NCBI GenBank assembly: GCA_012960755.1
Contig: DUAT01000039.1
Location: forward strand, 81,997-145,996
Direction of reading: 5' to 3'
DNA length: 64,000 bases
Source: Gammaproteobacteria bacterium
Lineage (GTDB): Bacteria > Pseudomonadota > Gammaproteobacteria > Pseudomonadales > Azotimanducaceae_A
The translations under genes were made by a program, and so were the position numbers. The notes under the pieces were generated by a model, which worked only from the letters and a program-made list of their open reading frames with translations, was not told the origin of the DNA and searched no databases. This document shows, one piece after another, positions 18,693 to 29,100 of this stretch (its first letter is position 1; the number at the start of each line of letters is the position of its first letter).

Positions 18693-19424
18693 ATGACTTA
18701 CCTTCTCCTCGCGGTCGCAACGCTCATAACCAGTGTAATCTCCGGTGTCCTGAGTATGGCAGGCGGCATGATATTGATGGGTGTCTTCGGCTTCCTGCTC
18801 TCGGTTCCATCGGCCATGGTATTGCATGGTGTCGCCCAGGCTGTCTCAAATGGATCGAGGATCTGGTTACATAGAGAACATATACGCTGGAATGTGCTCA
18901 TCCCCTATTCAGCAGGCAGTTTTGTCATCCTGGCTTTGTTCATTCTGGTGACCTTTGTACCGGACAAGGGGTTGGTATTTGTACTTATCGGCAGTTTTCC
19001 ATTTCTGGCTTTGATCCTGCCGAAGTCCTTCGAACTCGACATTCAGCGTAAACCAGTGGCATTTCTTTGTGGATTGGTGGTGACGACGGCGCAGATGCTC
19101 GCTGGTGCTTCCGGCCCGGTGCTGGATATTTTCTATGTCACCAGCACCCTCACTCGCCATGAAATTCTTGGCACCAAAGCGATTACCCAAACCCTGGGGC
19201 ATGTCATCAAACTGACGTACTACGCTTTTTTTCTGACACTGACTATCGAACTGCCACCGTGGATCTACCCGGCGGTTGTTCTTGCAGCAATACTGGGAAA
19301 CTGGCTCGGCAAGCAGGTGATTGAGCGAATTGATGACCAATTGTTTAAAAAGGTAGGTCGCTACGTGATTATGTTTGTGGGTGTGATTTACATTGCCAAG
19401 GGAGTTATTGAAACGATGAGTTAA
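18693..19424 (+). CDS. TauE/SafE (DUF81) family membrane permease
   Basis: A 243-residue protein with about seven hydrophobic segments in two similar halves, the first starting MTYLLLAVATLITSVISGVLSMAGG. The GxxSMAGG and ASGPVLDIFYV loops fit the TauE/SafE family, implicated in export or uptake of sulfite, sulfoacetate and related anions. It is probably controlled by the divergent LysR gene. Its TAA overlaps the stop of the convergent carboxylase gene by four bases (TTAA). Confidence 0.85.
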   Translation: MTYLLLAVATLITSVISGVLSMAGGMILMGVFGFLLSVPSAMVLHGVAQAVSNGSRIWLHREHIRWNVLIPYSAGSFVILALFILVTFVPDKGLVFVLIGSFPFLALILPKSFELDIQRKPVAFLCGLVVTTAQMLAGASGPVLDIFYVTSTLTRHEILGTKAITQTLGHVIKLTYYAFFLTLTIELPPWIYPAVVLAAILGNWLGKQVIERIDDQLFKKVGRYVIMFVGVIYIAKGVIETMS

Positions 19425-22400
19425 GCCGCCTCTTCTTTCTCTACCAGCGGTTTTATCACGAAAAGCAAATCCCCCTCGTTCACCTGTTGGCCACTCGCCA
19501 GGTTGATGCGCGTCACCTCGTATTTGCGCATGGACGAATAGAGCTCACCATTTTCACCGGCAAAGCTACCGAGGTTTACAGGTGTAAACATCTTCATGGC
19601 TTCTAGCTGGCATAGCGTATCATCTGTTGTAATCACTTCACCTACGGTGACGTATTCAGGTTCTGACGGGGAAGGTGTACGATAAAAAATACCCGTTGAG
19701 GGTGACAGCACTTTAATTTCATCACTGCCATCTATTTTGAGCATCTCGATATCAAGCCCTGTTCCACTGATGCCGGATGCTTCCTCGATCTCCTGAATCA
19801 GTTCATCAATATTGATGCGGCTTAAGAAACCGGGTAAATAACCCGTATCGTAGACGCCTTTCTGGAACTCATCATCCTTCAGAATTCGCCTGATCAGGCT
19901 GATGTTTGTGCAGATACCGTGGACCTTGACCTTGCCAAGATAGGCATGCATCTTTTCTGTGGCATCTTTTCTGTCTTTGCCGTGACAAATAATCTGGACA
20001 ATCAGGCTGTCATAGAAGGGTGAAATAACTTTCCCTTCGCCCGCGATTGAAATAATTTGAAACCCTTCCTCCTCCGGTAATTCACAATGGGTAATCTCTC
20101 CTGGGGTGGGGCTGAATGAAACGTTACCTCCAGCATCCAGCACTGCCTTTTCTGCGTTGACGCGAACTTCCAGGCCATAGCCTTTTTCGGAAGGCGCAAG
20201 GTCGGCAATAGATTCCCCTGAGGCGATCTCGAACTGTTTCCTGACAATATCAATACCCGTCACTACTTCTGTGACCGGATGTTCCACCTGCAGGCGGGTG
20301 TTCATCTCCATGAAATAGATCGCATCGCTGGGTAAATCGTAAATAAACTCAACCGTGCCCGCACCCACATAGTCGACTGCATCAGCGATTTTTTCAGCAT
20401 ATTGAGTAACCTGTTTTTTTAATTTGGCAGGTAACATGGTAGATGCAGATTCTTCCATCAACTTCTGGTTGTTACGTTGCACGCTACAATCACGAATACC
20501 CAACACCCTGGTGTTACCATGTATGTCGCGCAGAATCTGCGCCTCAATATGGCGCATCGAAGTGACAAATTTTTCAATGTACAGATCGCCATTGCCAAAT
20601 GCGGCTTTCGCTTCGGTGTTCACCCTTTGAAACAGACTGTCAATTTCTTCTGGCTTCTCAACCACCTGGATACCTTTACCGCCACCACCATGCACTGCCT
20701 TTAAAAGTACCGGGTAGCCAACCTGGTCCGCAATTTCTGCCGCCCGCTCAGGCGTGTTGACGATACCGTGACTGCCGGGCACCACGGGCACATCAATGCT
20801 CATCGTGGTGCTGATGGCATTAGATTTATTACCCATGGTTTCCATACTGACAACCTTCGGACCAATAAAATTCACCGATTTCTGACGGACGATCTTGGCA
20901 AAATTTGGATCTTCAGATAGAAAGCCAATACCCGGATGAAGCGAATCGACCTTTTCCGCATCAGCAATACTCAGGACACTGAGCGCGTTGAGATAACTTT
21001 CGTCTGAAGTATTGCCACCGATGCAGACCAGGGAATGTCTGGGATCATCTTTGACCATGTCAGCCGGTGTCGATTCCATATCAGGATCCGATTGCACCAA
21101 TACCACTTCGTGTCCCATCTCAATCGCTTTCGACACCAGCTTCACTGCGGTACATCCCCGTGCATGGATCAACGTACGTTTAATAGGCCGGAACAGGTCG
21201 TCTTCTGCTTCCATACGGGACTGTACTCCCGGCTCTGCCGCCGTGAGGGTACCTGCCATAATCCGGTCAACAATTTGTTCTACATTTTCAGTAGGCAGGG
21301 GAATGGATGGATCAACACCGCGCAATTCCTCGTCCAACCCGTCGGAAAACGGATGCTTGACAAGGCCGCGCATGGAACCTTCTTTCACAGAAAGGTAATT
21401 ACTTAACAGACAAGTGTATGGAAGATTCGACTCAACCACCGCCTGTCCCGCAAACGGCATCTTGGTGCCGGTGAAATAATAGGTTTGCGCCAGGGGATGG
21501 GTAACGAAGCTTGCCTGGGCACCTCCCGTGCAATCGCCAAAGCCAAACATGATGATGGGAAGATCATTGTCCCGCACAAAACGGGTGATTCGGTCATTGA
21601 CCACTGGCATCGTAAACAGTGCCCCGGCACCCTCCTTGGTCTGCATGCCTCCGGAGGAGACAAAACAAATAACCGGTAAGCGCTGAATCGCACACTCAAC
21701 CAACAATTTGCACAACCTGACGCAGTCCGAACTGTCAATCGCACCTGCCTGGAAGGCAATATTTGGCATCACCATACCGACCCGATAGCATCCTTTTTCG
21801 GTTTTGAAATCCCCGATACCAGTAATCAGCCCGTGGGGTCGTATATTATTTTTCAACGCAGATTCAATGGATGGCCGGAAGGTAGGGAATGAAACAGGAT
21901 TCGCGGATAGCAGATCATCATTTAATTCTTCGAAGTTCTCTATAAACCGCTCTTTCAGGTTTTCAAAAGAGGTACGGCCACTGCGTTTCTCACGTGTCAG
22001 TATTTCATTGAATAGCAGATCCCGGTAGGCAATGGTGAGTCGATTCCAAAAATCCTTGCGACGCCCAATTCGAACCGGTTCAACCTTGCCTTCATATCGT
22101 TTTTCGCCGCTCTTTGCAGCGTAATACTCCGGTAACAATTTTTCAAAAAAGAAACTGACCACTACAAACAGCGTATCTGACTTATCCTTGTGAACTACCC
22201 TTATCCATTCCTCAACAGATTTCAGGAACGATGCGCTGCGGGAACGGGATGCCAACTCGACAACCCAGCCGGAGAATCGTTTCTTAATCTCTTCCTCGCC
22301 AATATCGGCAAATTCGGCTTGAGAGGTCAACTCCTTGACAGAACGGTCAAGTAACTGCTCGATGAATTCCATCGACAGCGTGCGGGACTCATGTGCCTGA

Positions 22401-24334
22401 CGTGCCACCGATGAAAGATCCGTGATTAAATTTTCATATACGTAACTGAAGACGATAAGATTCTGGCACTCAAGCATAAAGTCGCTGTGGATATCCTCAT
22501 CAAGAACCACATCAAGGATCGTTCGTTCCTGATCTGACTTGTCGACTTCAGCATCTGTTTTTCGATCGATGTAGGACCAGAGCGTGTCTTCGAGTAAACG
22601 GCGATTTAACCTGATGGGATTGGAATGTTTGTCCTGGGTTGCAACAAGACCCAGGGAATATTCTGACAGGTTTTGACCTTCGAGAACCTCCGCATCATAA
22701 AGGCTTTCTTCTTCCATAATCAGGTTAAGCTCTGAAGCGAGTTGCTCCGCCAGAAAGTCTTCACTCTTGCCCTCGACAAATTCCCCACTAAAAAGTTTTT
22801 TGCCTTCATGACTGAAACGGTTTTTCAACTGGATTGTGAATGCGCTATCCGTGTCGGACATACTTCGCAGAAGTGCTTTTACATCCTTTATATCAGATAC
22901 GCTGAGCAGGAAGGTACTCGTTTCCTGGTCGCCAATATGCTCCATCAGCGCGACATAGTTGTCTCTTGCGCTTGCCTTCCAGCGATTGTAGAGGTGCAGG
23001 CCACACAACAGACACAATTCCCGTTTGGCATTTTCGTAGTTCTTGGTGGGCTCACCAAAGATCAATTGCGCAATGCGCCCCCTGGCATCGCCAACCACGG
23101 CTTTCTTATCTTCGTAGTTTTTCCAGGCCTTGATCAATTCATCTTCGTACAGAATTTTGTCAGGGTCCAGCAACCAGCTCAGAAAGGCCGAACGCCTCTC
23201 ACGACGCTGCCGCTGGAACAGTTCGCCTTCAGGCAACTCACTGGACGCCAAACGGCCGTACTGGGACATGGTAATGCTCTTGATTCGTTTCCTGAGTCCA
23301 AGGTAACGCAGGTACCGGAACGTCACGCCAAAAATATTGGGATACTCTGTTGGCGTGCTTCTCAATTTTAGAGCTGAGCTAGCATGTACAGCGGACAAAG
23401 ATTCCGTAAGGTGAAGATAGCGATTAATGTTACGATGATAGTGCTCAAGTATTTCCGGATGTTGATCCACAAACTCACGGGTTCTTTGCTCGATCGACAG
23501 GATGCCGGAGACGATGGCATTGTTCAGGTTATGGATCTTGTCATCTTCCCCAGGGTCATAGTCGATAATTCCATCGATATTACCCTGCTTGTACAACTCA
23601 AAAGATGACACACCCACAGACTGGGCGCATTCTTGCCAGGACAGGTTATAACGCCTGACCAGATTCGCCAGTGATTTGGGATTGATGGTGTTAAACACAC
23701 CGGTACGCAATGAAAGCAGTAGATTACCGGCGGCCAGCGCTATGGCACCACCGGAGTATCCCTGACCAACAACGATACCAATTGTCGGTACGTCTACATT
23801 ACAAAGTTCAGCAATCAAACGTGAAATCGAATGTGCCTGGTTCTCCGCATTGGCGAGTTCGTTCGCGTCTGCGCCGGGTGTGTCCATAAGACAAACAATA
23901 GGCATCGAACGAACAGCGTAATCGTTAGCCGCCTTCGCGGCCAATTCGTGATGTTCCGGCCCCCAGACACCCAATCCAAAAGCTCGGTCCTGAGTGATAA
24001 AGCCGACCCGCCTGGGCACACCGTCAAACATCATTTCGACTTCCGCTGCGTAGAAAGGACCTTGCTGGGTTTCTTTGATTATCGGCAGATCTAAAGATTC
24101 TACTATTTCTTTGGACCCGGGCCGTGACGTCTCTTCACTCGGGGTTACTGATGTTGCAATATAACTATCGATATCCAGGCTGTGTAATCGATCAACTTCA
24201 ATCTCGATTTGCTGTTCAGAAATCAAACCCTTGATAACTGCGGCTGGTTCCCGTTGCGGAAACAGGGAAAAGTCCTGCGAGAGGCTTTCTGCAATTAAAT
24301 AAAGCTGATCAACCGAAGCTTTTTTCTGCTCCAT
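19421..24334 (-). CDS. Single-chain biotin-dependent acyl-CoA carboxylase (CT-CT-BC-BCCP)
   Basis: A 1637-residue protein. Residues ~85-300 form a carboxyltransferase alpha-like crotonase domain (MDTPGADANE, GQGYSGGAIAL). Residues ~310-830 are a charged, helical region without a recognised domain. Residues ~835-1025 are a carboxyltransferase beta-like domain (SSGGMQTKEGAG, GDCTGGAQASF) with no zinc finger. Residues ~1050-1505 are biotin carboxylase (AVHGGGGKGIQVV, MEMNTRLQVEHPVTE). Residues ~1540-1630 are biotin carboxyl carrier with LEAMKM, biotin Lys1581. All parts of an acyl-CoA carboxylase are therefore on one chain, in an order opposite to eukaryotic ACC. The substrate (acetyl-, propionyl- or longer acyl-CoA) cannot be told. 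Neighbouring thiolase, MaoC and FabY genes point to fatty-acid metabolism. Confidence 0.88.
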   Translation of the reverse strand: MEQKKASVDQLYLIAESLSQDFSLFPQREPAAVIKGLISEQQIEIEVDRLHSLDIDSYIATSVTPSEETSRPGSKEIVESLDLPIIKETQQGPFYAAEVEMMFDGVPRRVGFITQDRAFGLGVWGPEHHELAAKAANDYAVRSMPIVCLMDTPGADANELANAENQAHSISRLIAELCNVDVPTIGIVVGQGYSGGAIALAAGNLLLSLRTGVFNTINPKSLANLVRRYNLSWQECAQSVGVSSFELYKQGNIDGIIDYDPGEDDKIHNLNNAIVSGILSIEQRTREFVDQHPEILEHYHRNINRYLHLTESLSAVHASSALKLRSTPTEYPNIFGVTFRYLRYLGLRKRIKSITMSQYGRLASSELPEGELFQRQRRERRSAFLSWLLDPDKILYEDELIKAWKNYEDKKAVVGDARGRIAQLIFGEPTKNYENAKRELCLLCGLHLYNRWKASARDNYVALMEHIGDQETSTFLLSVSDIKDVKALLRSMSDTDSAFTIQLKNRFSHEGKKLFSGEFVEGKSEDFLAEQLASELNLIMEEESLYDAEVLEGQNLSEYSLGLVATQDKHSNPIRLNRRLLEDTLWSYIDRKTDAEVDKSDQERTILDVVLDEDIHSDFMLECQNLIVFSYVYENLITDLSSVARQAHESRTLSMEFIEQLLDRSVKELTSQAEFADIGEEEIKKRFSGWVVELASRSRSASFLKSVEEWIRVVHKDKSDTLFVVVSFFFEKLLPEYYAAKSGEKRYEGKVEPVRIGRRKDFWNRLTIAYRDLLFNEILTREKRSGRTSFENLKERFIENFEELNDDLLSANPVSFPTFRPSIESALKNNIRPHGLITGIGDFKTEKGCYRVGMVMPNIAFQAGAIDSSDCVRLCKLLVECAIQRLPVICFVSSGGMQTKEGAGALFTMPVVNDRITRFVRDNDLPIIMFGFGDCTGGAQASFVTHPLAQTYYFTGTKMPFAGQAVVESNLPYTCLLSNYLSVKEGSMRGLVKHPFSDGLDEELRGVDPSIPLPTENVEQIVDRIMAGTLTAAEPGVQSRMEAEDDLFRPIKRTLIHARGCTAVKLVSKAIEMGHEVVLVQSDPDMESTPADMVKDDPRHSLVCIGGNTSDESYLNALSVLSIADAEKVDSLHPGIGFLSEDPNFAKIVRQKSVNFIGPKVVSMETMGNKSNAISTTMSIDVPVVPGSHGIVNTPERAAEIADQVGYPVLLKAVHGGGGKGIQVVEKPEEIDSLFQRVNTEAKAAFGNGDLYIEKFVTSMRHIEAQILRDIHGNTRVLGIRDCSVQRNNQKLMEESASTMLPAKLKKQVTQYAEKIADAVDYVGAGTVEFIYDLPSDAIYFMEMNTRLQVEHPVTEVVTGIDIVRKQFEIASGESIADLAPSEKGYGLEVRVNAEKAVLDAGGNVSFSPTPGEITHCELPEEEGFQIISIAGEGKVISPFYDSLIVQIICHGKDRKDATEKMHAYLGKVKVHGICTNISLIRRILKDDEFQKGVYDTGYLPGFLSRINIDELIQEIEEASGISGTGLDIEMLKIDGSDEIKVLSPSTGIFYRTPSPSEPEYVTVGEVITTDDTLCQLEAMKMFTPVNLGSFAGENGELYSSMRKYEVTRINLASGQQVNEGDLLFVIKPLVEKEEAA

Positions 24335-24504
24335 AAATACTATTCCAATGTCTGATAAACACCATCCGATGGCATTTCGAAATTCAAGAACTTTGACCCG
24401 GACAGCTTTCTCGGTTCCAAATCGGGCTAATGTACTCTATACGCCGGTTTCTTTCAACGAAACTGAACAAATATTGTTTTATAACTATATGATTCTAAAA
24501 GACT

Positions 24505-26028
24505 TTAGACTTCAACTAAAGGAAGTTTGCCGATCTTTGAGCGCCAGGTTCGCGGACCGGTGACATGCACAGAAGTACCCCGGGCATCCACGGCAACGGT
24601 GACTGGCATATCTTTGACTTCAAATTCATGAATCGCTTCCATTCCAAGGTCCGCGAAGGCAACCACCCGGGATTTTCGAATCGCCTTTGACACCAGATAT
24701 GCAGCTCCACCGACCGCCATCAGGTAAACTGCCTGATGTTCCCGGATCGATTCAATCGCCGCGGGACCACGTTCTGCCTTGCCAATCATGCCCAGAAGGC
24801 CCGTATTCTCCAGCATCATCTCCGTATAACCATCCATGCGAGTGGCTGTAGTCGGGCCTGCAGGGCCGACGACCTCCTCCCTGACCGGATCAACCGGCCC
24901 AACGTAGTAAATAAAGCGGCCGTCAAAATCTACACCTGCCGGTAAGCCTTTACCCTCTGCAAACAGGTCCCTGATGCGTTTATGTGCGGCATCCCGACCT
25001 GTGAGCATCTTGCCGGAAATCAGAATGGTTTCGCCCGGCTGCCAGGACTCTACGTCCTCCTTTGTTACTGTGTCCAGGTCCACCCGACGAGAACTCGGAC
25101 CGGCTTCCCAGGTGATTTCAGGCCAATCCTCGAGTTTTGGCACCGGCAGTTTAGCAGGGCCTGAGCCATCGAGGACAAAATGAACATGCCTGGTGGCAGC
25201 ACAGTTAGGGATCATTGCAACGGGTAAATTCGCCGCATGGGTTGGGTAATCCATGATTTTGATATCCAATACGGTGGTCAATCCCCCCAGGCCCTGGGCA
25301 CCAATTCCTAAAGCGTTGACCTTTTCGAACAATTCCAGGCGTAACTCCTCGATTCGGCTTTCAGCGCCACGGGCTTGGAGTTCGTGAATGTCGATCGGCT
25401 CCATTAATGATCGTTTCGCCAGTAAAGTTGCTTTTTCAGCGGTACCACCGATGCCAATACCCAACATACCCGGAGGACACCAACCAGCCCCCATAGTCGG
25501 TACGGTGTTGATCACCCAGTCAACGACGCTGTCCGAAGGGTTAAGCATCGCCAGTTTTGACTTGGCTTCCGACCCCCCGCCCTTTGCTGCTACATGAATG
25601 TCTACCTTATCGCCCGAGACCAGTTCGGTATGGATCACAGCCGGGGTATTGTCACGGGTGTTAATTCGTTTACCCGCCGGGTCGGTCAAAATAGAGCCTC
25701 GCAGGACATTATCGGGCAGTTGATACGCTCTCCTGACACCTTCATTGATCATATCTTCGAGTGAAACATCAGTTTCGAAGCGAACATCCATACCCACAGA
25801 AAGGAAGACGTTAACAATGCCCGTATCCTGGCATATAGGTCTGTGGCCTTCGGCGCACATCCGGGAATTAATCAGAATCTGGGCCATTGCATCCTTTGCG
25901 GCTACGGATTCTTCACGCTCATAAGCCTCGTTAAGCGCCTTGATAAAGTCCGGCGGATGATAGTACGAAATGTACTGCAACGAATCCTGGATGCTCTGGA
26001 TCAAGTCCTGTTTGGTCACAACGGTCAT
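24505..26028 (-). CDS. fumA: Fumarate hydratase, class I (iron-sulfur, single chain)
   Basis: A 507-residue fumarase of the oxygen-sensitive [4Fe-4S] class, converting fumarate to malate in the TCA cycle. The alpha part has CAEGHRPICQDTG and NCAATRHVHF with cluster cysteines, including GAGWCPPGM; the beta part has GDKxL-like GETILISGKMLTGRDAAHKR and GPVDPVR. ATG 26028 (MTVVTKQDLI) is chosen, with GGA seven bases upstream; a GTG at 26052 would add eight residues. The symbol is by similarity; fumA and fumB cannot be distinguished. Confidence 0.93.
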   Translation of the reverse strand: MTVVTKQDLIQSIQDSLQYISYYHPPDFIKALNEAYEREESVAAKDAMAQILINSRMCAEGHRPICQDTGIVNVFLSVGMDVRFETDVSLEDMINEGVRRAYQLPDNVLRGSILTDPAGKRINTRDNTPAVIHTELVSGDKVDIHVAAKGGGSEAKSKLAMLNPSDSVVDWVINTVPTMGAGWCPPGMLGIGIGGTAEKATLLAKRSLMEPIDIHELQARGAESRIEELRLELFEKVNALGIGAQGLGGLTTVLDIKIMDYPTHAANLPVAMIPNCAATRHVHFVLDGSGPAKLPVPKLEDWPEITWEAGPSSRRVDLDTVTKEDVESWQPGETILISGKMLTGRDAAHKRIRDLFAEGKGLPAGVDFDGRFIYYVGPVDPVREEVVGPAGPTTATRMDGYTEMMLENTGLLGMIGKAERGPAAIESIREHQAVYLMAVGGAAYLVSKAIRKSRVVAFADLGMEAIHEFEVKDMPVTVAVDARGTSVHVTGPRTWRSKIGKLPLVEV

Positions 26029-26120
26029 AACAGTTCCATACTTCACATGCACATACGTTTATTCTACCAACCATTCGACTGCTTCACTTCATGAAATTTC
26101 GAATTAGAAAACCTGAACAG

Positions 26121-29100
26121 CTAGTTTTTTGGGTCAAGGTCCAGTGCTTTCTGACAGGGATTTTTATTCGCAAACATTCGATTCCAAACGCTGACCCCTA
26201 AGGCGGAAAGCCCACCCGTAGCAACCGCGGCACTACTGGCTACCAAGGCTTCTTTGGGTGCGAATGCCAAACGTGGATTGCTCAGGGTGCCGCCAATTTT
26301 GAGGTAATTGTTGGCAATGCTGGCCGCACTCAGACCAAGACCTTTGCTGGCACGGGTCGAGAACTGGAGATCGACAGATTCGTCGTTCAGGTCAACTTTG
26401 CCACGGCTGAACAAATTCATCTTTTCAGTTTGAACAACCAGCCCCGGATCAAGCCTGACGATACCATCAACCATGTCGAGAACCAGGGCTGAGCATAGAA
26501 AATCAGTGGTGCTACTTTTCTCTTTAAGTGGATTCAGGGCCGACGCGACCTGATTCAGTATGTCGCCTCCAAATCGATCCAATCCCGAACTATTTACCTT
26601 ACCTGCTGATCCGGATAAACGCATGTGGCCATTCAGAGTTGATAGCAACTCATGTGTACTCATGCCCCTGCCGTTAACATGTGCCGTTCCCGACAATGTC
26701 GGCACCAGGTCGGGATCATCATTTTCTGTAAGCCAGAAGACTGGCACCAAATTTTCGACGTCGATCTTGCCACTTACTTCAACGCCTGCAGCCCCTGCCT
26801 GGGGGGCAATTTCTCCATTAATCGTGACAGTACCCAGGTCCGAGGCGGCGCTGAATTTATCGATGCGAAAATAGCTGTCCTGCAGATCCAACTCTGCATC
26901 GAGGTTGTAGAGGGTCACATTCCTGATCTTTAACCTATCTACCTTGATATCGATATCTGCATTCATTAGCCCCAATGGTTTGTTAAGTAGCGGCCAGTCT
27001 GGAATAAGTCTCCCACTGTCATCAGCGCTTTCTTCATCTTCAGCAAATAGGTCGAGCATTGAGAGATCAAGCTCTTCACCGGTCCCCTGAAACGTCAAAG
27101 TTGGAGGATCACCGGGTACAACTATCAGGAAACCCTGCAGCGCACTTTCACCCACTGTTATCTCGTAGGGTGACAATTGAATGCCAGATTCATCCTGGGT
27201 AAACCGTGTTTTTACTGTAAACGGCTGATCTGGAGGTTCAACGGAACCTCCCTGTCCAAGAGACGAGAGCCTGTTACCGTGGCCTTCAATGAGCAGGCTA
27301 CCCTCCAGTCTCGTCGGTTCATAGATACCCGTAGCCGACAAGAAAAACTCGCCATCGTCCCCAGTGCGGACTATACCTTTCGTCAATTTCAATTCGTCTC
27401 TTGCCAATGAACCTTTTAGTAAAACCTGGTGGGTTGCGGTGGGAAAGGTGTAGTTCGGTACCAGCGCCGACCAGTCAACGAGGTCCCGGGAGGTTAACTC
27501 AATCAGGAAGTCTGTCGAATAATCATCCAATCGAATCGGTGCCAATTCAATATGGCCGTCGGATTCGCCCAAAGTAAAATTAACTGCCTTAAAGGTAATA
27601 ACAGAGGTGGCACTGCCAGCTTCTTCAACAGTTTCACTGGCTTCAGCAACTTCAAAGTCGAGCTTCAGATTTTTTGCCGGCAGAGTGAGATTAAGGCCCG
27701 GCAGCTTCGAAATGTCTGCAGCAAGCAGAGTGCCCGTTGCTAGCGTCGATCGATCCGCAAATGGCTGACGAACAATAATCTCAGCGGTAGCGCCCAGATC
27801 CTTAAGATCGAGCTTTAGCCCGGTGATTTGTATCACCTTGTCATTCATTGCCAAGTCAGCAGACATCGACCACGCCTGGTCTTTCTTTATCGACCCCATT
27901 GAGGGTATCGGCACTCTAAGAATGTTCGCAACATTCGTCAGTAAATCACCATGAAGGTCAAGCCTGGCGTTCGCTGTAAATGGTGACATTTCCAGTTGGC
28001 CGGTAAGTAAAAGATCCACATCATTGACAAGGCCACGGAGACTAATCAATTCAATACTATCTTCCCTGAAAACAAAATCCGAGTGTATATCCAGAGGCAT
28101 CGGACGGTTAAGCCCCGCAGCGGGTCCTTGCCACATTTTCATGAAGTCTCCCTTAACTGATACCTCTGCTATCGCCCCTTCACTATCCAGGTAGTCCATG
28201 GAATCTGCTTTGAATATCATTTCCATACCAGGCACTGACATGCGACCAGTGACACGATTATCGAGTTTTTCATTCGGGGAATATTCAACAACCAGATCGA
28301 TGGGGATGTCTGGAAAACCAAAAACGCCAAACATGCACTGCCATCCGGAAACCTCCGGTATCTGAAAACCCAGTTTGTAACTTCCGGTATCCGGATCCTT
28401 GAAATCATCGATTTTACCGTTAAGCGTCATGCTCATTGCATCTGATGAAAATTTCAAAACCGGCAGGTCGACTCGTTCATTAAGTTTCGTCAGTTTCAGA
28501 TCAAGCTCAAAATGATCAATGGGTAAACAGGGCAGACCCGTAAGGTCGGCGAGAAAACCCATGGAGGCACCGGAAGCATTAAGCGTCAGTTTGATCTGCC
28601 TGAATTCTTCAAAATCGGAAAGATGCGCCTCTGAATCTATCTGGAATTGCCCGATAAGACCCTTTGTGATTATTCGGTGACTGCCATCCTGGTGTATTGT
28701 ATCGACTTTGATCCGCGCGTCTCCCTCCGTAAAAGGTAAATACCCCAACGAAGACAGAAGGTCGTCCATATCAAAAATGACAAGTTCCCATTGGGAGTCC
28801 AGCTCAGGTAGCCGCTGCAGCTCCGGTATATAACCACTGCCTTTAAAATCGAGTTTTTGTAGTTCTGCGCTGAAATTAAATTCGACACCTTTGCCTGACA
28901 ACAGCGCGTCAAAGGTGCCAACACTCCCACTGGCTTGCAACGGTATCTCGTTGACGCTGGCGCTCATTAGAAAATCGAAGTAGTCATCTCCCGCATTAAT
29001 TTCCTCGATCAATTGCACTTCCACTACCAGCGGTCGGGAAAGTGAGGTATCGGCAAAATTAAGCGTGAGATCAGAAAGTGTTACTGAATCCACAAGCAGT

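Noticed and set aside
22742..23371. Plus-strand frame of 209 residues antisense to the carboxylase
   Set aside because: It lies entirely inside the 1637-residue gene, has no start signal and no recognisable family; a shadow frame.
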